A DNA stretch of 64,000 nt from Coprinus comatus (Eukaryota > Basidiomycota > Agaricomycetes > Agaricales > Agaricaceae): NCBI GenBank assembly GCA_034638255.1, contig JAWPGT010000049.1:104500-168499 (forward strand), given 5' to 3'. A model generated the notes under the pieces. That model did not search any database. It saw only the letters and a list, made by a program, of their open reading frames with translations, and had not been told where the DNA came from. Position numbers and translations under genes: made by a program. Positions 37,609 to 49,599 of this stretch are shown here, piece after piece (positions within the stretch are counted from its first letter, which is position 1; every line of letters starts with the position of its first letter).

Positions 37609-40600
37609 ATGGGCATGGGACTACTCAACGGTATGCGACTAGCTAGTTCTATCGGAAAGCCAAAGTCTACGGAGACTCGAGATCGACCAAGTCCCTTCAA
37701 AAAATGGCGTGGCGTGATTTGGAATGGCTTGAAACGGCTGACGAGTGGGCAAAAGGATAAAGTGGTTGAACCGTTTTTGGTGGGTTTCGATAGATGTGGT
37801 ACAGTAGTGCGTTACGCAATCATTGTTTACATATTGGAAAAGCTAATATAGGTTGTGTTACATTGTGATTGTGATTGTTGATAGGTTCCTACTAGTACCT
37901 TCCGGAGATATATGCGGAAACCGAAACCTGAATTTGAACCGTTGAGGAAATTACCTGGAAATGATTTGTGTCACTTTGAAGATGTGGGGAACTCGAAATC
38001 CTATATCGTGGATGCGGCTGAGATTAGGACGGAGATGGAGACAAATTATATTATGTATGTTTGGACGCTTATTGATGATGACTCGGTGGGACAGGAAGAA
38101 GGATCGATTGAAGGTGCTAGTGTAGTATTGGAAGAGATTCTAGAAGAAATGTTGGATGAGTATTTGGGAATCATATCATTTGTAGATTTTCCTTTACAAG
38201 CTCCACCTGTAAGCAATTTATCTTCTTCTTGATACTGGCGTTTGTGCTTGAACTTAAATTTCACAAATACAGAATCTTGATCTAGAGACCCTTTCAGCTT
38301 TAGGCTTGTCACCGATCACTCGACTAAAAATAAGGACAACGAACCGTTCTCCCACGCGTCTTTCTAATCCGCGTGGAGATATTCGACCTCTACCATACGA
38401 GGTATGCGTTGCACATCCTAGGATGCTTGAATGAGTCAGTCCCGCTTATGACATTAAAAAAAAAAACAGATTACCCCTCCTCCATACATTGATGCTGATC
38501 CCGCACCGCCTAATGGATGTGAAGCACCACCTCCTTTCCCTCAAGACGTCACAGAAATTGTAGATCTTGTTCGAATGGCCGCATCATTGATTTATGGTCA
38601 ACTCAGTGGTTACACCGATCAACTTCGACAACTCGATTTGATGAGTCGATTGACTCAACCCTGGCCTGATAATAATCTGACTGCCATTGAAGGCATAGAA
38701 CTATTTAGGGAAGCTCTTAATGATGGTGTCTTACTCTACTGGCGAGTGACTCGAAGCAAAACTTGTACACAAGTTTTATTACATGGCTTGTATTAACTTT
38801 GCTTTGTTGATAGGTTGACTATGAGTCTCTCACCAAATTTGAAAAGCGCCATGAGTCCTTCATATCAACCTATCCCACTTAACAGCAAAACCAATTTTCA
38901 TAGGTTTATCAGGGTTTATAGATCCGTCACTAATGTCGATGGGGATTCGTTGCGTTATGCGAGAGATGGGACTTTGAATGGTCTTCCTATCGAGGAGCTG
39001 GCGTCTTACGCCAGAGCAATTATTATGGCCCACAGCCATTTGAGTTCGGGATGTGTTCGGTCCATTTGCCTAGGATTTGATAGCGATTGTGATAGTGAAG
39101 TCGGGGAATCGAGTACAGACGGTGACTCTCTTCTTTTAGTATCACATGGTCAATGTACCAAGGCTTCAGCTTTGGACTCGGTTTCGGGGATTAAACACTC
39201 TTGGGATGGGATGGAGAGGCAGGATATGTTGGGGTTACCAGAGGATGATTATTTACTATATCGGCAATTGATTTCGGTTCTACGAAACGAGGAGAATCAT
39301 AAAAATATTGCAGGGTTAAGAAATGATGTACAAAGTAAAGTTAACAAGCTGCAATATGTGAGTGAATTTATATCCTATACGTTATACCGATCTGATCTGC
39401 ATACATAACAGCTACTTACATTCCCTCAAATTACGGGAAGGGAGAGGATTGAATTGTTAACTTATCTAGTTCGTTTTTCGTCCGATTCGGTTCTCTACCC
39501 TCAATCATTGGCACTTGCGAATGATCCTCAAGTTGATAAAGAGCCTGTTACCTGTGGTCATTTTGGAGATATTTTGAAGGGCTATGTTCAGGATCAGGGT
39601 GTTTGTGTTAAAGTTGTAAAAGCTTACCATCAAACTCAAAAGGCAAAAAATAAAAGATTATTGAAGGTGAGTAGTAAGCTAGCTTCTTGTAACTTTATTT
39701 CATTTCTAATGGTTTTTCTTCCCTGGTAGTCATTTGTGAGGGAAATTGTGATATGGGGTCAACTCCATCATCCGAATATATTACCGTTTTATGGAGTATA
39801 CTGCCTCAGAGATAAATCGAAAAGAATATGTTTAGTCTCGCCTTGGATGGAGAATGGGACGTTGTTGGAATATGTTAATGCGAATACTGATACGGATCGT
39901 TTACTTCTGGTGAGAAATATGTGTACTAGTCGTATAATCCTCTGGATATCTGATGAAATTCTTTCTGTAGGTGAAAGATGTCGCTTGTGGGTTGGATTAC
40001 CTACACAGCAATATGATAGTTCACGGAGACCTCAAATCGGTTGGTATAAATTACCTGTTTAATGTGCTTCAAAGGAGGTTAATCATTACCATTTTTCTTA
40101 AACCCTTAAACAGATTAATATCCTGGTTACAGTTTGTGGTCGCGCATGTATAGCAGATTTCGGACTCTCCTCTGTCGACCGTAACGAAACCATCAAAGTG
40201 TTAAGTCTGGAAAGCTCGGGAATAGAGGGAGGAACACCTCGTTATGAAGCGCCGGAACTTCTGGCGGATACAGAGAGTAGAATCTACAGGACAACCGAGA
40301 GTGATATGTATGCTTTTGGATGCATTTGCTATGAGGTATATACTCTTGCAGTTTCTATCGATTCTGAGGTATCCAAATGTATTGACGTCACGGTTTCACA
40401 GATCTACACAGGACTCGTACCTTTCTATGAGATCTCTTCTCCTTATGCTGCCATGACTAAGATTATGAGAGGAGAGAGACCACAAAGACCAACAGTGCTT
40501 GTTTCCCCATCTGAATGGGGTCTCACTGACGAGATGTGGTCCATTATTACGTCGTGCTGGAAAGTGCTACCCGGGGAACGACCGTCAGCACAAGAAGTTC

Positions 40601-40716
40601 TCGGTTCAGAACCTCTTAGTCAGGTAGTTGATACACGGTTGGAGGATCAGGAAATGTGGACACCTTCTAAATATCGGTCGACATTACATTATGTAGCAAA
40701 TGTAAATACAATGTGA
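37609..40716 (+). CDS. TKL-like serine/threonine protein kinase, ten exons
   Basis: Exons at about 37609-37779, 37885-38208, 38273-38401, 38470-38745, 38814-39357, 39412-39666, 39730-39909, 39971-40039, 40114-40335 and 40402-40716. The N-terminal 450 residues are of unknown function. The C-terminal kinase domain has a Gly loop (GHFGDILKG), the ATP Lys in VCVKVVKAY, REIVIWGQLHHPNILPFYGV, hinge SPWMENGTLLEYV, catalytic loop MIVHGDLKS-INILV, DFG in IADFGLSS, YEAPELL, SDMYAFGCICYE and a C-lobe WKVLPGERPSAQEVL. All catalytic residues are present. Oddity: in exon 5 the frame VDYESLTKFEKRHESF at its start and the frame carrying NFHRFIRVYRS further on differ by one base near 38870-38890, with no GT-AG intron between. 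This could be a frameshift mutation, an assembly error or a splice site I missed. Confidence 0.78.
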
Positions 40717-42014
40717 AATGATACAACTCAGTGTTAGAAAGTAAATATAACTGCTGTGTATATTTAAGCTAACCTGAAATGATACAACTTGGATACAAGT
40801 TAGCTACACGAAAATGTAAATGTAAAAAGCAGTCTCACCTCAGTGTTAGAAAGTAAATATAACTGCTGAGGTTTCATTGAGAAAATTTACATGTTAAATA
40901 CTTCCTCGATGACCAAACAACTTGCGGAACATAAACAAACATTTCGAACAACATATTACAAAATAGGAAAGAAAAGAAAACCATAAACGGAAATGTAATA
41001 TTTCCCAACATCAATTCCAACACTCCCCCTGAATCTTAGGGTTTATCACGGGTTCGGGTTTGATCCAGGTTTGGGTTTGGGTCACTATTTTCAGACCCAA
41101 AGGTTTGTTGGAAATTACATCACATGACATAGTTGTAGATATATACAGTCATGGATCAGTCACTGTGACACAATCACTCAACATGACACTGGAAACATAA
41201 TTCTGCTCCTGTGTGAAATCTTATCCAAGTAATGCAAAATTGTAGAATAATATTCAGATATCCAATATACATCTTACTACTACACTGGATTTTGATTTTA
41301 GGCATAATAGAGTAAGAAGTTTGCGAAAAATGTGGGGAAAATTATCAAAATCTATCAAAATTGATGGCTCTCAAAAATGGATTGGATAACTGAGAAGCTA
41401 TGAACAATACAACAATCCTAAAATTGGGCTTAATTATCAGTCAAGCATGTCATTACTGCCCCTGTATAAAAATTAGAATATTGTAGACAAGATTGTATTT
41501 GGTAAATTAATTTTTTGTTGGCCAGGTGGGTAGCCTTAGTATAGCTTACTAAGTACCATTAGTAGTGAATGAATTGGACTATTATAAATGATCAGTTAAT
41601 TAGTGATGTGTCATTGTGTCATGGCAATTGATCTAGGTATGATTTTGGCCTCTCAAAGAACTTGTTCAATTTTTCTTTCTATAGTCTTATAAAGGTTCAA
41701 AAATTTATACATTCTTACACTTTAAGTATTTAGCTACAGATTGATGACATTTTTTTTACATGCTGCTGTTTTATTTCACTACAAATGAATGAATCCATTT
41801 TTGTTGTCACAATGACTGAATCCATTTTTGTTGTCACAATGACTGATCCATCACTGTAATGTCTTTACCAATGTCAATATAACTTAACCTCATATCATCA
41901 TCATCTCCAGAATCTTATAAGGTTTACCTAATGTTTTTTAGGTCTTCCTGATAAGGAAATAGCTGTGAGGTATAGTAGATTTGCTATTTTCACTACACTA
42001 GTACACATTATTTC
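40717..42014. other. Gene-free, repeat-bearing spacer
   Basis: Holds a 29-bp direct repeat (40728-40756 and 40840-40868, core GTTAGAAAGTAAATATAACT) just after the kinase stop codon. It also holds a 27-bp tandem repeat twice at 41790-41843, and GGGTTTGGGTCA-rich sequence near 41040-41110 resembling 43020-43100. Probably old transposon debris. Confidence 0.45.
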
Positions 42015-42962
42015 TGTTATGACCATGAACTGTTAAGCTGAACACTCCTGGAACTTAAACACTAGAGTGCAGACATGTAGGAATGTGCATTCAATAAACA
42101 CTTTGCTGCAATCCAAAGGCCTTTCTCTCTAGTGACCAAAGGGTATGGAGATAAAATGTATAAGGGATATAACAGAAGAGATTAAAGCTTAGGACTTTAA
42201 TTGTCTAATACATTGAGTATTTATACTATTCTAGGGATGTACCTAATAATAGCTACTAACTAATTATATCCTAATATGTGTCATCGCTTTATAATACTAC
42301 TCCATATACAATGGAAATGTCAGAATGGTAGAGAGTGGTGTTGAGAATGAGAGTGAAGTAGAGAGAGTAAAGCTCAGACACAGATACAGAAAGAAGGGAA
42401 TTGATTGGATGGTTTGGCTAAGACATGAGGGACTTATATATCTACCAGAACAAAGAACAACCAAAAGGGGAGAATAATAAGGACCCTTGCCAGCACACAA
42501 AGGGAATATGTAAGTAACATAATAAGGGAAAAGAACATTATGAAAGAGTCCAGAACATCAGGATAAGATAAGTGGAGTGATTAGGAAAGATGGATAAGAT
42601 AAGGAGATATCTGGGAAAAACCTAACAGGAAGAGTTGTCAACAGGAGTAGGTGAGACATCAGGGTCAGGGACTATTTACTCCATATACAATGAAAGATTA
42701 GTCAACAGGAGTAAAATGATGAAATGGATAACTAATACTAGAGCAAGAGAAATGTAAATATCTAAATATAAATGGAAACTTATACTTAGTTCGACATTAG
42801 GTCATAGTGGTGTCTTGTGGGTCATAGTGGTACTTGAAGTCTCTTCGTCATATGATATCATCCATGACAGAGTCGTCTTGGGGAATGAGCTTGGGGAAGA
42901 TGGCAAGCAAATCTTCTTCCATGGTAGTAGTGCAGGCTGGTGGTTTGGGTGGGCTTATAACA
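42015..42962. repeat. Old solo LTR, family A/B/C (copy A, with internal insertion)
   Basis: Starts TGTTATGACCATGAACTG and ends TAACA, like copies B and C. It carries about 330 bp of extra sequence at roughly 42313-42640. Flanks ATTTC and ACTTC differ by one C/T, consistent with an aged 5-bp duplication. CpG sites of B and C are TpG or CpA here. The LTR's own element is not in the window. Confidence 0.75.
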
Positions 42963-43427
42963 ACTTCTATGTTCACTATACTCTACTATGTAGTATCTAC
43001 AATGTATATAGAGATTGTCAATGGGTTGGGGTCAACACATGGGTTTGTGGGTTAGGTCAGCCCCCAGGTCTGGGTCAGGGTCACATTTTTTTGACCCATG
43101 ACATGACCCAAACCTGTCACACCAGGTTGCAGATTGACCTGGCAGAAAACAAATGGTATGTAACCCCGCCCAAATACATTGGATTTATGTCAAAGTACCA
43201 CCATTGGATAGCCCCAATGTGTAGCTTTCCTTGTATATCACAAGTTACACACTTTATGCAGTATATGTGTGTATATATCTTATATCAGTACAATAATCAT
43301 TATACACTTTATAAGACTAATAATATATTCTGGCTGTTATGTCCTTCATGTGTAAATGTATTCCAACAATACCAACTGAATGGCAGTACTTTTGTAGCAA
43401 TTGCTATATGATCCAAGAAGAAATTTG
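42963..43427. other. Unassigned repeat-like spacer
   Basis: Lies between the old solo LTR and the Copia LTR. Contains GGGTCA/TGACCC clusters near 43030-43110 that can fold. No gene. Confidence 0.35.
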
Positions 43428-44259
43428 TGTTGAACTATTATTAGTTCTACAATGATATTCTCTAATGGCATTATAATATGTTCTTGCATAGACCATTGTA
43501 GATTAGTATATAAACTTGTAATATTACATTATATACTTCAGTTCCTCTTCTACTTCAACTACCACCCTCAGTAAGTCCAGAGTCATACCTACCCATGTAT
43601 CACATGCTACACTCTTGTTTTAACAGGTTATGGGCCTTGGTTAGCCTGTACGACTCTCATTGCACACTTGACAAGTACTACTTGTCATGTAGCACAAAGC
43701 TCGAGGGTGAAGCCGGATTCACCTATGAGGGAAGTCCGAGTTCTGCTCACTCAAGATGTATTACCAAATAGTGTACTCTATGCAACCCCTTACTATACTC
43801 TGTTAGACAGGCAGCTTGTAACTCAGTAGAACATAGCACAGTTAATGTTGCTTTAGTTTATAGTTCTGATAATTGTTTTGTTATAGATTTCTATCTCTGA
43901 AACTTGATCATGGCATCTTTGATTCCACAAATTTCAATTCTCACTGGCACTGCTGACTACCAAATTTGGGAAGCTCATATGATGTCTATTACCAACATGA
44001 TCCATATGGATGGATGGTGTGTTGCATACATGATTGATGGCAGTGCCACAAGGCCTGCAGCTATTAGAGGTGTTGCTGTAACTCCCACCACTTCTGCTAT
44101 ACCCCCCACAAATACTGATGAAATTTGGAAGTTTGATAATTGTGAGGCATTTGCTCTTGGGATGATAAATTCCTGATTGAGTGATGACATGCTTAGGCAT
44201 GGCCAACAGACATCTGATGATCTGTGGAACCATCTCAAACATACTTACAGCACCTTCAT
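43428..44259 (+). mobile_element. Ty1/Copia 5' LTR and truncated gag
   Basis: The LTR at 43428-43625 (198 bp, TGTTGAACTATTATTAGTTC to TTTTAACA) is homologous to the LTR of Copia-1 at 53288-53504. Gag starts at about 43910 (MASLIPQISILTGTADY) with the Copia gag pattern YQIWEAHMMSITNMI. It breaks at a TGA after LGMINS (44174-44176) and is cut off where the TIR element at 44260 begins. Confidence 0.7.
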
Positions 44260-45609
44260 CAGGATTTTGTGCATTTCCTTAAAGGTACTTGTGCTTCCTT
44301 GGAGGTGGTTTCAAGGAAGTACAAGTAGCTTCAAGTAAGTTTTGGGGAAATCTGGAATTCTCCTTGGAACAACTTGAAGAGCTGCTCCAAGCTCAATAAG
44401 TAGGTCCCTCTACCTTGAGGAAGCATGAAAATACTTGGGGACTGCTTGAAAATACTTGAGGACTACTTGGGAACACATTTAGCAGCTTGGAAATAGTATA
44501 ATATTATAATATAATATAATTTTAATCATTTTTTCGAGAGGAGTAGAGTTAAAAAAAGTGTATTGTGACTCTAATCTAATACAAATGTAATGATATAATA
44601 TCTAAACTACTAATAAACGTGAGGCAACTGTAGAACAATATTGTTAATAAAGTTATAAATCAAAAAAATCAACTTACATTATAAAGATATCATCACAGTG
44701 TGCCGAGTTCTTCACCAAATCATACAAGGCTGGTGGCATTGGAAAGCAGCAATTTGTGGCATTTTGTAGAGCCTAAACACACGTCAGGACGCAAAGAAAT
44801 GGATATGTTAAAGGAGAATATGTAGGAATAGTATAAAAAAAAATAGAAAGCTCACCTTTAACCAATGAATACTCCTCCGTTTTGTGCCATTCTACCCTCT
44901 ATCGATTTGCCTCTTCAATGTGGTTCTAACAAGCCTAAAAACATGGCATATGACACGAAATTGAGGTTGTTAGTAGTCTTGACCTCTGGTGGTTGTAGAG
45001 GGAGGAGTGTGACTGGGTGGATGTTGAATGTGTTGTGGCTGAGGGGAGGGGTGGACCAGGCTATAGAAGTCAGGAGTTGAGTAGCAAGGTGATAGGTATA
45101 GGGTTGAGCATTTTGTCAAGGGAAATGGAAAGAGATGGGGAGAGGCAGTACTATGAGTGTGTGATGTGTCCATGTTCCCACTGTCACATGATCACCCATG
45201 TTCAAAATTTCATCAAGTCCAAAATGTAGAATGTTCCTTAAGGGTGTCACACTTTCAATTCTTGGCTTCTAGGCATGTTCTTAGGCTCTATAGAACTGCA
45301 CTGATGATACCTTTCTAATGGTACTAGTTATATAGCTTTATATAGTGTATTGGTTGTGCAATGTTGCGTTTATTGATTTCTCTACTGTAATACTGCCTAA
45401 GAATAAGAATTCTCAGAGCATATTTGGTTGGCCCTTGAGAGAACTTGAAGTTCCTTGTAGAAGACATTTTACTTGAAGCCACTTTGTGCTCCTTGGAGAA
45501 ATTTTCACCAAGGTATTGCAAGGTACCCACAAGGATATTAAGGAGCATAAGCTAACTTAAGCTCTCAAAGGAGTAGTAAGTAGCCCAAAAAAAAGTGTGC
45601 AAAATCCTG
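44260..45609. mobile_element. 1350-bp non-autonomous DNA element with subterminal repeats
   Basis: The ends are inverted copies: CAGGATTTTGTGCA on the left and the complement of CAGGATTTTGCACA on the right. Both subterminal regions are packed with CTTGAAG/CTTCAAG/CTTGGA words, up to about 190 bp from each end, as in transposons with clustered transposase-binding sites. No transposase ORF was found. The flanks CAT and ATG do not form a convincing direct duplication. Confidence 0.6.
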
Positions 45610-45704
45610 ATGTGTAGTATATAATGCAGTATTACAAGCTTTATATAAGTATCTACAATGGTCAGTGTAAGAACATATTAAGTCACATGTTCATCAAGTA
45701 TAAT

Positions 45705-46826
45705 TGTTATGATCCTAATCTGTGGTGCATGGAGGCAGCTTGAGATAGGCATTCAATCTCTATAAGTAAAACTATTATTCTGGTGTTCAAGCAGAAGGTC
45801 ATAGTATGAATAGATTAGAAGTTAACCAACTTGAAGCTTGGGGCTTTAAGGGCTAATACAAACAATTATTTATACTACCTACTAGGAGTCCAATAATAAG
45901 TGAAACTATAGACAAAACATGTAAGAAAGTCCTGCTCCTACTGATACTTGTAACAGAAGTAAAACATGTAAGAAATAGCTATGAAACAAGTAAGAGCCAG
46001 GGTTGAGACAAGTGTTATGACCACGAACCGTTAAGCTGAACACTCCTGGAACTTAAACGCTAGAGTGCAGTCGTGTAGGAACGTGCGATCAATAAACACT
46101 CTGCTGCAATCTTAAGGCCTTTCAACCTAGTGACCGAGAGGTATGGAGACAGAGATGTATAAGGGCTACAACAGAAGAGATTAAAGCTTAAGGCTTTAAT
46201 CATCTAATACAGCAAGTATTTATACTATTCTAGGGATGTACTTAATAATAGCTACTAACTACGTATATCCTAAATACTCGTCATCGCTTTATAATCTACT
46301 CCATACACAATGCTAGAACTGTCAACAGGAGTAGGTGAGACATCGGGGTCGGGGACTATTTACTCCATATACAATGAAAGATTAGTCAACAGGAGTAAAA
46401 TGACGAAACAGATAACTAATACTGGAGCTGGGGAAATGCAGACTTCTAAGCATAAGTGGAGTCTCATACTTAGTTCGACGTTAGGTCATAACGATGTCAT
46501 AGTGATGTCACTGGGGAATAATATGTCAGGCTGAGTCGTCCATGATGGTGTCGTCATTGGGAATGAGTTTGGGGAAGATGGCGAACAAGTCTTCCTCAGT
46601 GGTGGTGGTACAGGCTGGAGGTTTGGGTGGACTCGTAACAACAAGTAAGAGAAGATATGAGACAAATGATGAAAGAAAGAAAATAAGTATGCTAAAGATA
46701 AGTATACTAACTATAGCCTGGCTGATTAATTAGTATGAGTCAATTATAGTTCAGTTGTTAATAGAATCAAGAAGTATTTCTAGAACCTGCTCAACATAGT
46801 CTGGTGAAGTACTGACAGTCATAACA
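45705..46826 (-). repeat. Solo LTR D, of the Gypsy-1 family, split by LTR B
   Basis: The minus strand reads TGTTATGACTGTCAG to GGATCATAACA and resembles the Gypsy-1 LTR at 48838-49257 (for example ACTAATTAATCAG, CTATAGTTAGTATAC, GGTTAACTTCTAATCTA in the same order). It is about 489 bp after removing LTR B. Flanks ATAAT and GTAAT suggest an aged duplication. Confidence 0.7.
46013..46640. repeat. Solo LTR B, perfect 5-bp target duplication
   Basis: 628 bp, TGTTATGACCACGAACCG to CTCGTAACA. ACAAG directly precedes (46008-46012) and follows (46641-46645). It is almost identical to LTR C at 60962-61585, so its insertion is recent. Confidence 0.85.
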
Positions 46827-46837
46827 GTAATGCCATT

Positions 46838-47292
46838 TGTCATATTTCCTCCAGAAATTCCGGGTTTTCTTATCTTGCTTTATTCTTTGGTTATCAATTC
46901 TATTCAGTTTAGTTTGACATTTCCATGCATTTTCTATACTTCTTAATTCTCCAATATTATGCCATTACTTTCCATCTTCTGTTTTATCTACCTCTGTTTG
47001 TATTTCATCTGATTCAGATTTCTGTTACTCCTTATTACCTTTTATATTCATTATGGTATTTTGTATAAATAGTTCACTGCTATTCTTGTATTTCCTCAGT
47101 TTCAGAATCGACCTGATATACTCTTAACTCTCCATATCATCTCAACTGTCTGCACTCTTACTTTTCTGGTCTTCCGGAAACTCTGCTGGAAGTCTCCCAG
47201 AAATTCATAAATCAACCTTGTACAAATTCAGGAGGCACAGCACACATGCTGAAGCCAAGGGTCACACCACTTGGTATTTTCAGTATTTAATA
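46838..47292. mobile_element. Unclassified 455-bp insertion flanked by CCATT
   Basis: Interrupts the Copia LTR sequence between GCCATT and CCATTAGAGAATG. CCATT occurs on both sides (46833-46837 and 47293-47297). It begins TGTCATATTTCC but ends in TTTAATA rather than CA, so an LTR identity is unproven. No ORF. Confidence 0.45.
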
Positions 47293-47949
47293 CCATTAGA
47301 GAATGTTATTGTAGAACTAATAATAGTTCAACACTCCCCTGAATTCGAACATGGCAGCTAAATAGCACTCTATGTTGAGGACATATTATTTGAGTGCTTG
47401 GCAGCACTATATGTGGGATTAGAAAACTCCAACCTGTAATAGTTATCATGGAAGTATTCAAACTTCACACATCCAAATTTCTTCATTAATTACTGTAAGC
47501 AATGAAACCCTTATTACCAGAACCATTAAGTGTTATTTAGTATTCCTGAGTTGCTAGGAGGTATCTACAAATATAGAGAGCTCTATGCAAATGTTCCTCA
47601 GTAGGATTATGTGAATGTTGACTTAGCTTAGTCATAGCAAATGAGATGTCCAGATGCATACCAATAGCAATGTACAATAGTGATCTGATCACCTGTTGGT
47701 ACCTAGAATGGATGGAGGAGTTGATCGGCTTGTTGTTAGGAACTGGATAGTACCCTTCTGGCAGCAGAGTTCACACTGGTTTGGTATCATGGTCAGAGCC
47801 AGTGATTTTAAACCTTTCCAGGATCTTCTCTAAATAAGCACATTGATCTAGGAAGATCTTTTGATTAGCTCGATCTCTCCGGATGCACATACCAAGAAAT
47901 TCTTTGACTTCTCCAAGGTTGCAGCATTCCCACTTTTTCATAAACTCTC

Positions 47950-48489
47950 TGTTATAGTTCTTGCCTATACCTCCGTTTTGGTATAGACAATGTTATGATG
48001 GACCTCTTCAAGGTGCTCATAGGAGGAGAATGTCTACTCCTACTGAGACTACTTTCAGGGGACAACCTCCACAGTACTCAGACTGTAGATCACAGGTGTT
48101 CCTTACTAGTAAGCTATTTGTGCAAGAATTAGAGCTGACTCTGAGTTCTAGGGTTATCAAGCAGAGGATGAAGAGTGAGATAGAGAGGGGATCAACCTAG
48201 AAGGTGGCAACTTAGAGTATTAAGCTGAAGCTTAATCTCTGTCACTGTCCATGTATTTATACAACTATGAGTACAGGTTGTAGGCTATGCTTGATATATG
48301 TGAGATGGGAGAGTGAAACTATCTACAGCTGAAACAGTGAGTGAAATGACAAGTGGAAGTCTGTAGAAACTACTAGTCTGAGGCTATACGAAATACTAGT
48401 CCAAGGCTATGTAAAACAAGTAAGAGAAAGTACACTATTGTCCATCATTAGTTCTAATGATTAGTCGTGATAAATATGAAACTGTAACA
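47950..48489. repeat. Solo LTR E
   Basis: 540 bp, TGTTATAGTTCTTGCC to ACTGTAACA, inserted in Copia fragment 2. Flanks are CTCTC and CTCTT, a 5-bp duplication with one C/T change. The family is different from A/B/C and Gypsy-1. Confidence 0.65.
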
Positions 48490-48516
48490 CTCTTCTTTTA
48501 GCTTTTTCAGGTAGCT

Positions 48517-48837
48517 GACAACCCAAAAGTGGTAACAAATAGGTACCACTAGTTGTTTTAATTGGGTACATATGTATATTCCTTTCATTATACATGTGTA
48601 CTGTATATAAGCTATATTGGCCTGTATTTGCCATTTACTTGGCCACTTCTTCCCTTACACAAATTCAATCTTACTTTCAATGCCAATCTACACAACAATT
48701 TAGTATGGAATCCTGGTCAAAAGTGCCAATTTTCATTTTTGGCCAGGTTAAAAAGTGCTGAGGGCAGAGATGTACATTTTAAATATGTACATTCTTTATA
48801 CTGTACTCTACTGTACTATACTCCAAGTCCAATATAC
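48517..48837. other. Spacer before Gypsy-1
   Basis: AT-rich transposon debris. No gene recognised. Confidence 0.35.
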
Positions 48838-49257
48838 TGTTATGATTGTTAGCACTTCACCGGACTATTTTGAGCAGGTTCCGGAAATACCTCTTGATTC
48901 TATTTCTGATTGAACTATATTTGATTCACACTAATTAATCAGCTAAGCTATAGTTAGTATACCATTATTAGCATAGTTATTTTCTCTTTCATTTATCTTT
49001 GTCTTGTCACATCCCTTTCCCTCTTACTAGTTTTGTCTTTGTTACAAGTCTCAGTAGGAGAAGGGATAACTTGTATGTCTCATCTTTTGTTTCACTTATA
49101 ATTGGACTACTTGTAGAATAGTATAAATAGTTGTATGTATTAGCCCTTGAAGTCTCAAGCTTCAAGTTGGTTAACTTCTAATCTACTTATTCTATGACCT
49201 TCTGCCTGAACACCTGTCTCAAGCAGCTTAGTGCCCAAGAGATCTAGGATCATAACA
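48838..49257 (+). repeat. Gypsy-1 5' LTR
   Basis: 420 bp with TGTTATGA and TCATAACA ends, forming an 8-bp inverted terminal match. A TATA-like GTATAAATAG occurs near 49120. It is followed at once by the internal region (primer-binding region not identified). Confidence 0.7.
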
Positions 49258-49599
49258 ATAACTTGAAGCTTTCCCTATCCCTGTTCACCTTCCTCTGGGT
49301 TCTACGCTTTATCGCTATTACACCAGTCCCCGTCCTAGTCATCATGCTCTATCACTATCCTCTAGTTCACCCACTCTGATGATATGCTCTATCGCTATCC
49401 AAATACACCTTTGTCAAGTATTCAAGCCCTGTCACTGTCTCTTGACTTACCTGAAGAATCCACTTGTGTAGCCCATTGGTGATTTAACACAAGTTACCCT
49501 GAACAACCTGCTCGTGTAGCCTCTTAGCAATTTGACACAATACATTCTAGTAGGAATCCCTCTCTTGTAACCCTTGACTCCAGCAGTTCCTGGTCTACC

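Larger units (their letters stand above)
45610..48516 (-). mobile_element. Copia fragment 2, dissected by several insertions
   Basis: Reading right to left: RT/RNase H region homologous to Copia-1 (54500 back to 53510, lacking the part near 53650-54040), then 3' LTR ending mid-LTR at 45610. Inserted in it are LTR E (47950-48489), a 455-bp segment (46838-47292) and LTR D (45705-46826), itself split by LTR B. Removing these joins the Copia sequence in order (for example CTCTC...CTTTTAGCTTTTT on either side of LTR E). Confidence 0.65.

Noticed and set aside
42815..43411. 198-codon plus-strand frame
   Set aside because: Runs from solo LTR A into repeat debris. Composition is low-complexity and Tyr/His/Cys-rich, with no domain; not a gene.
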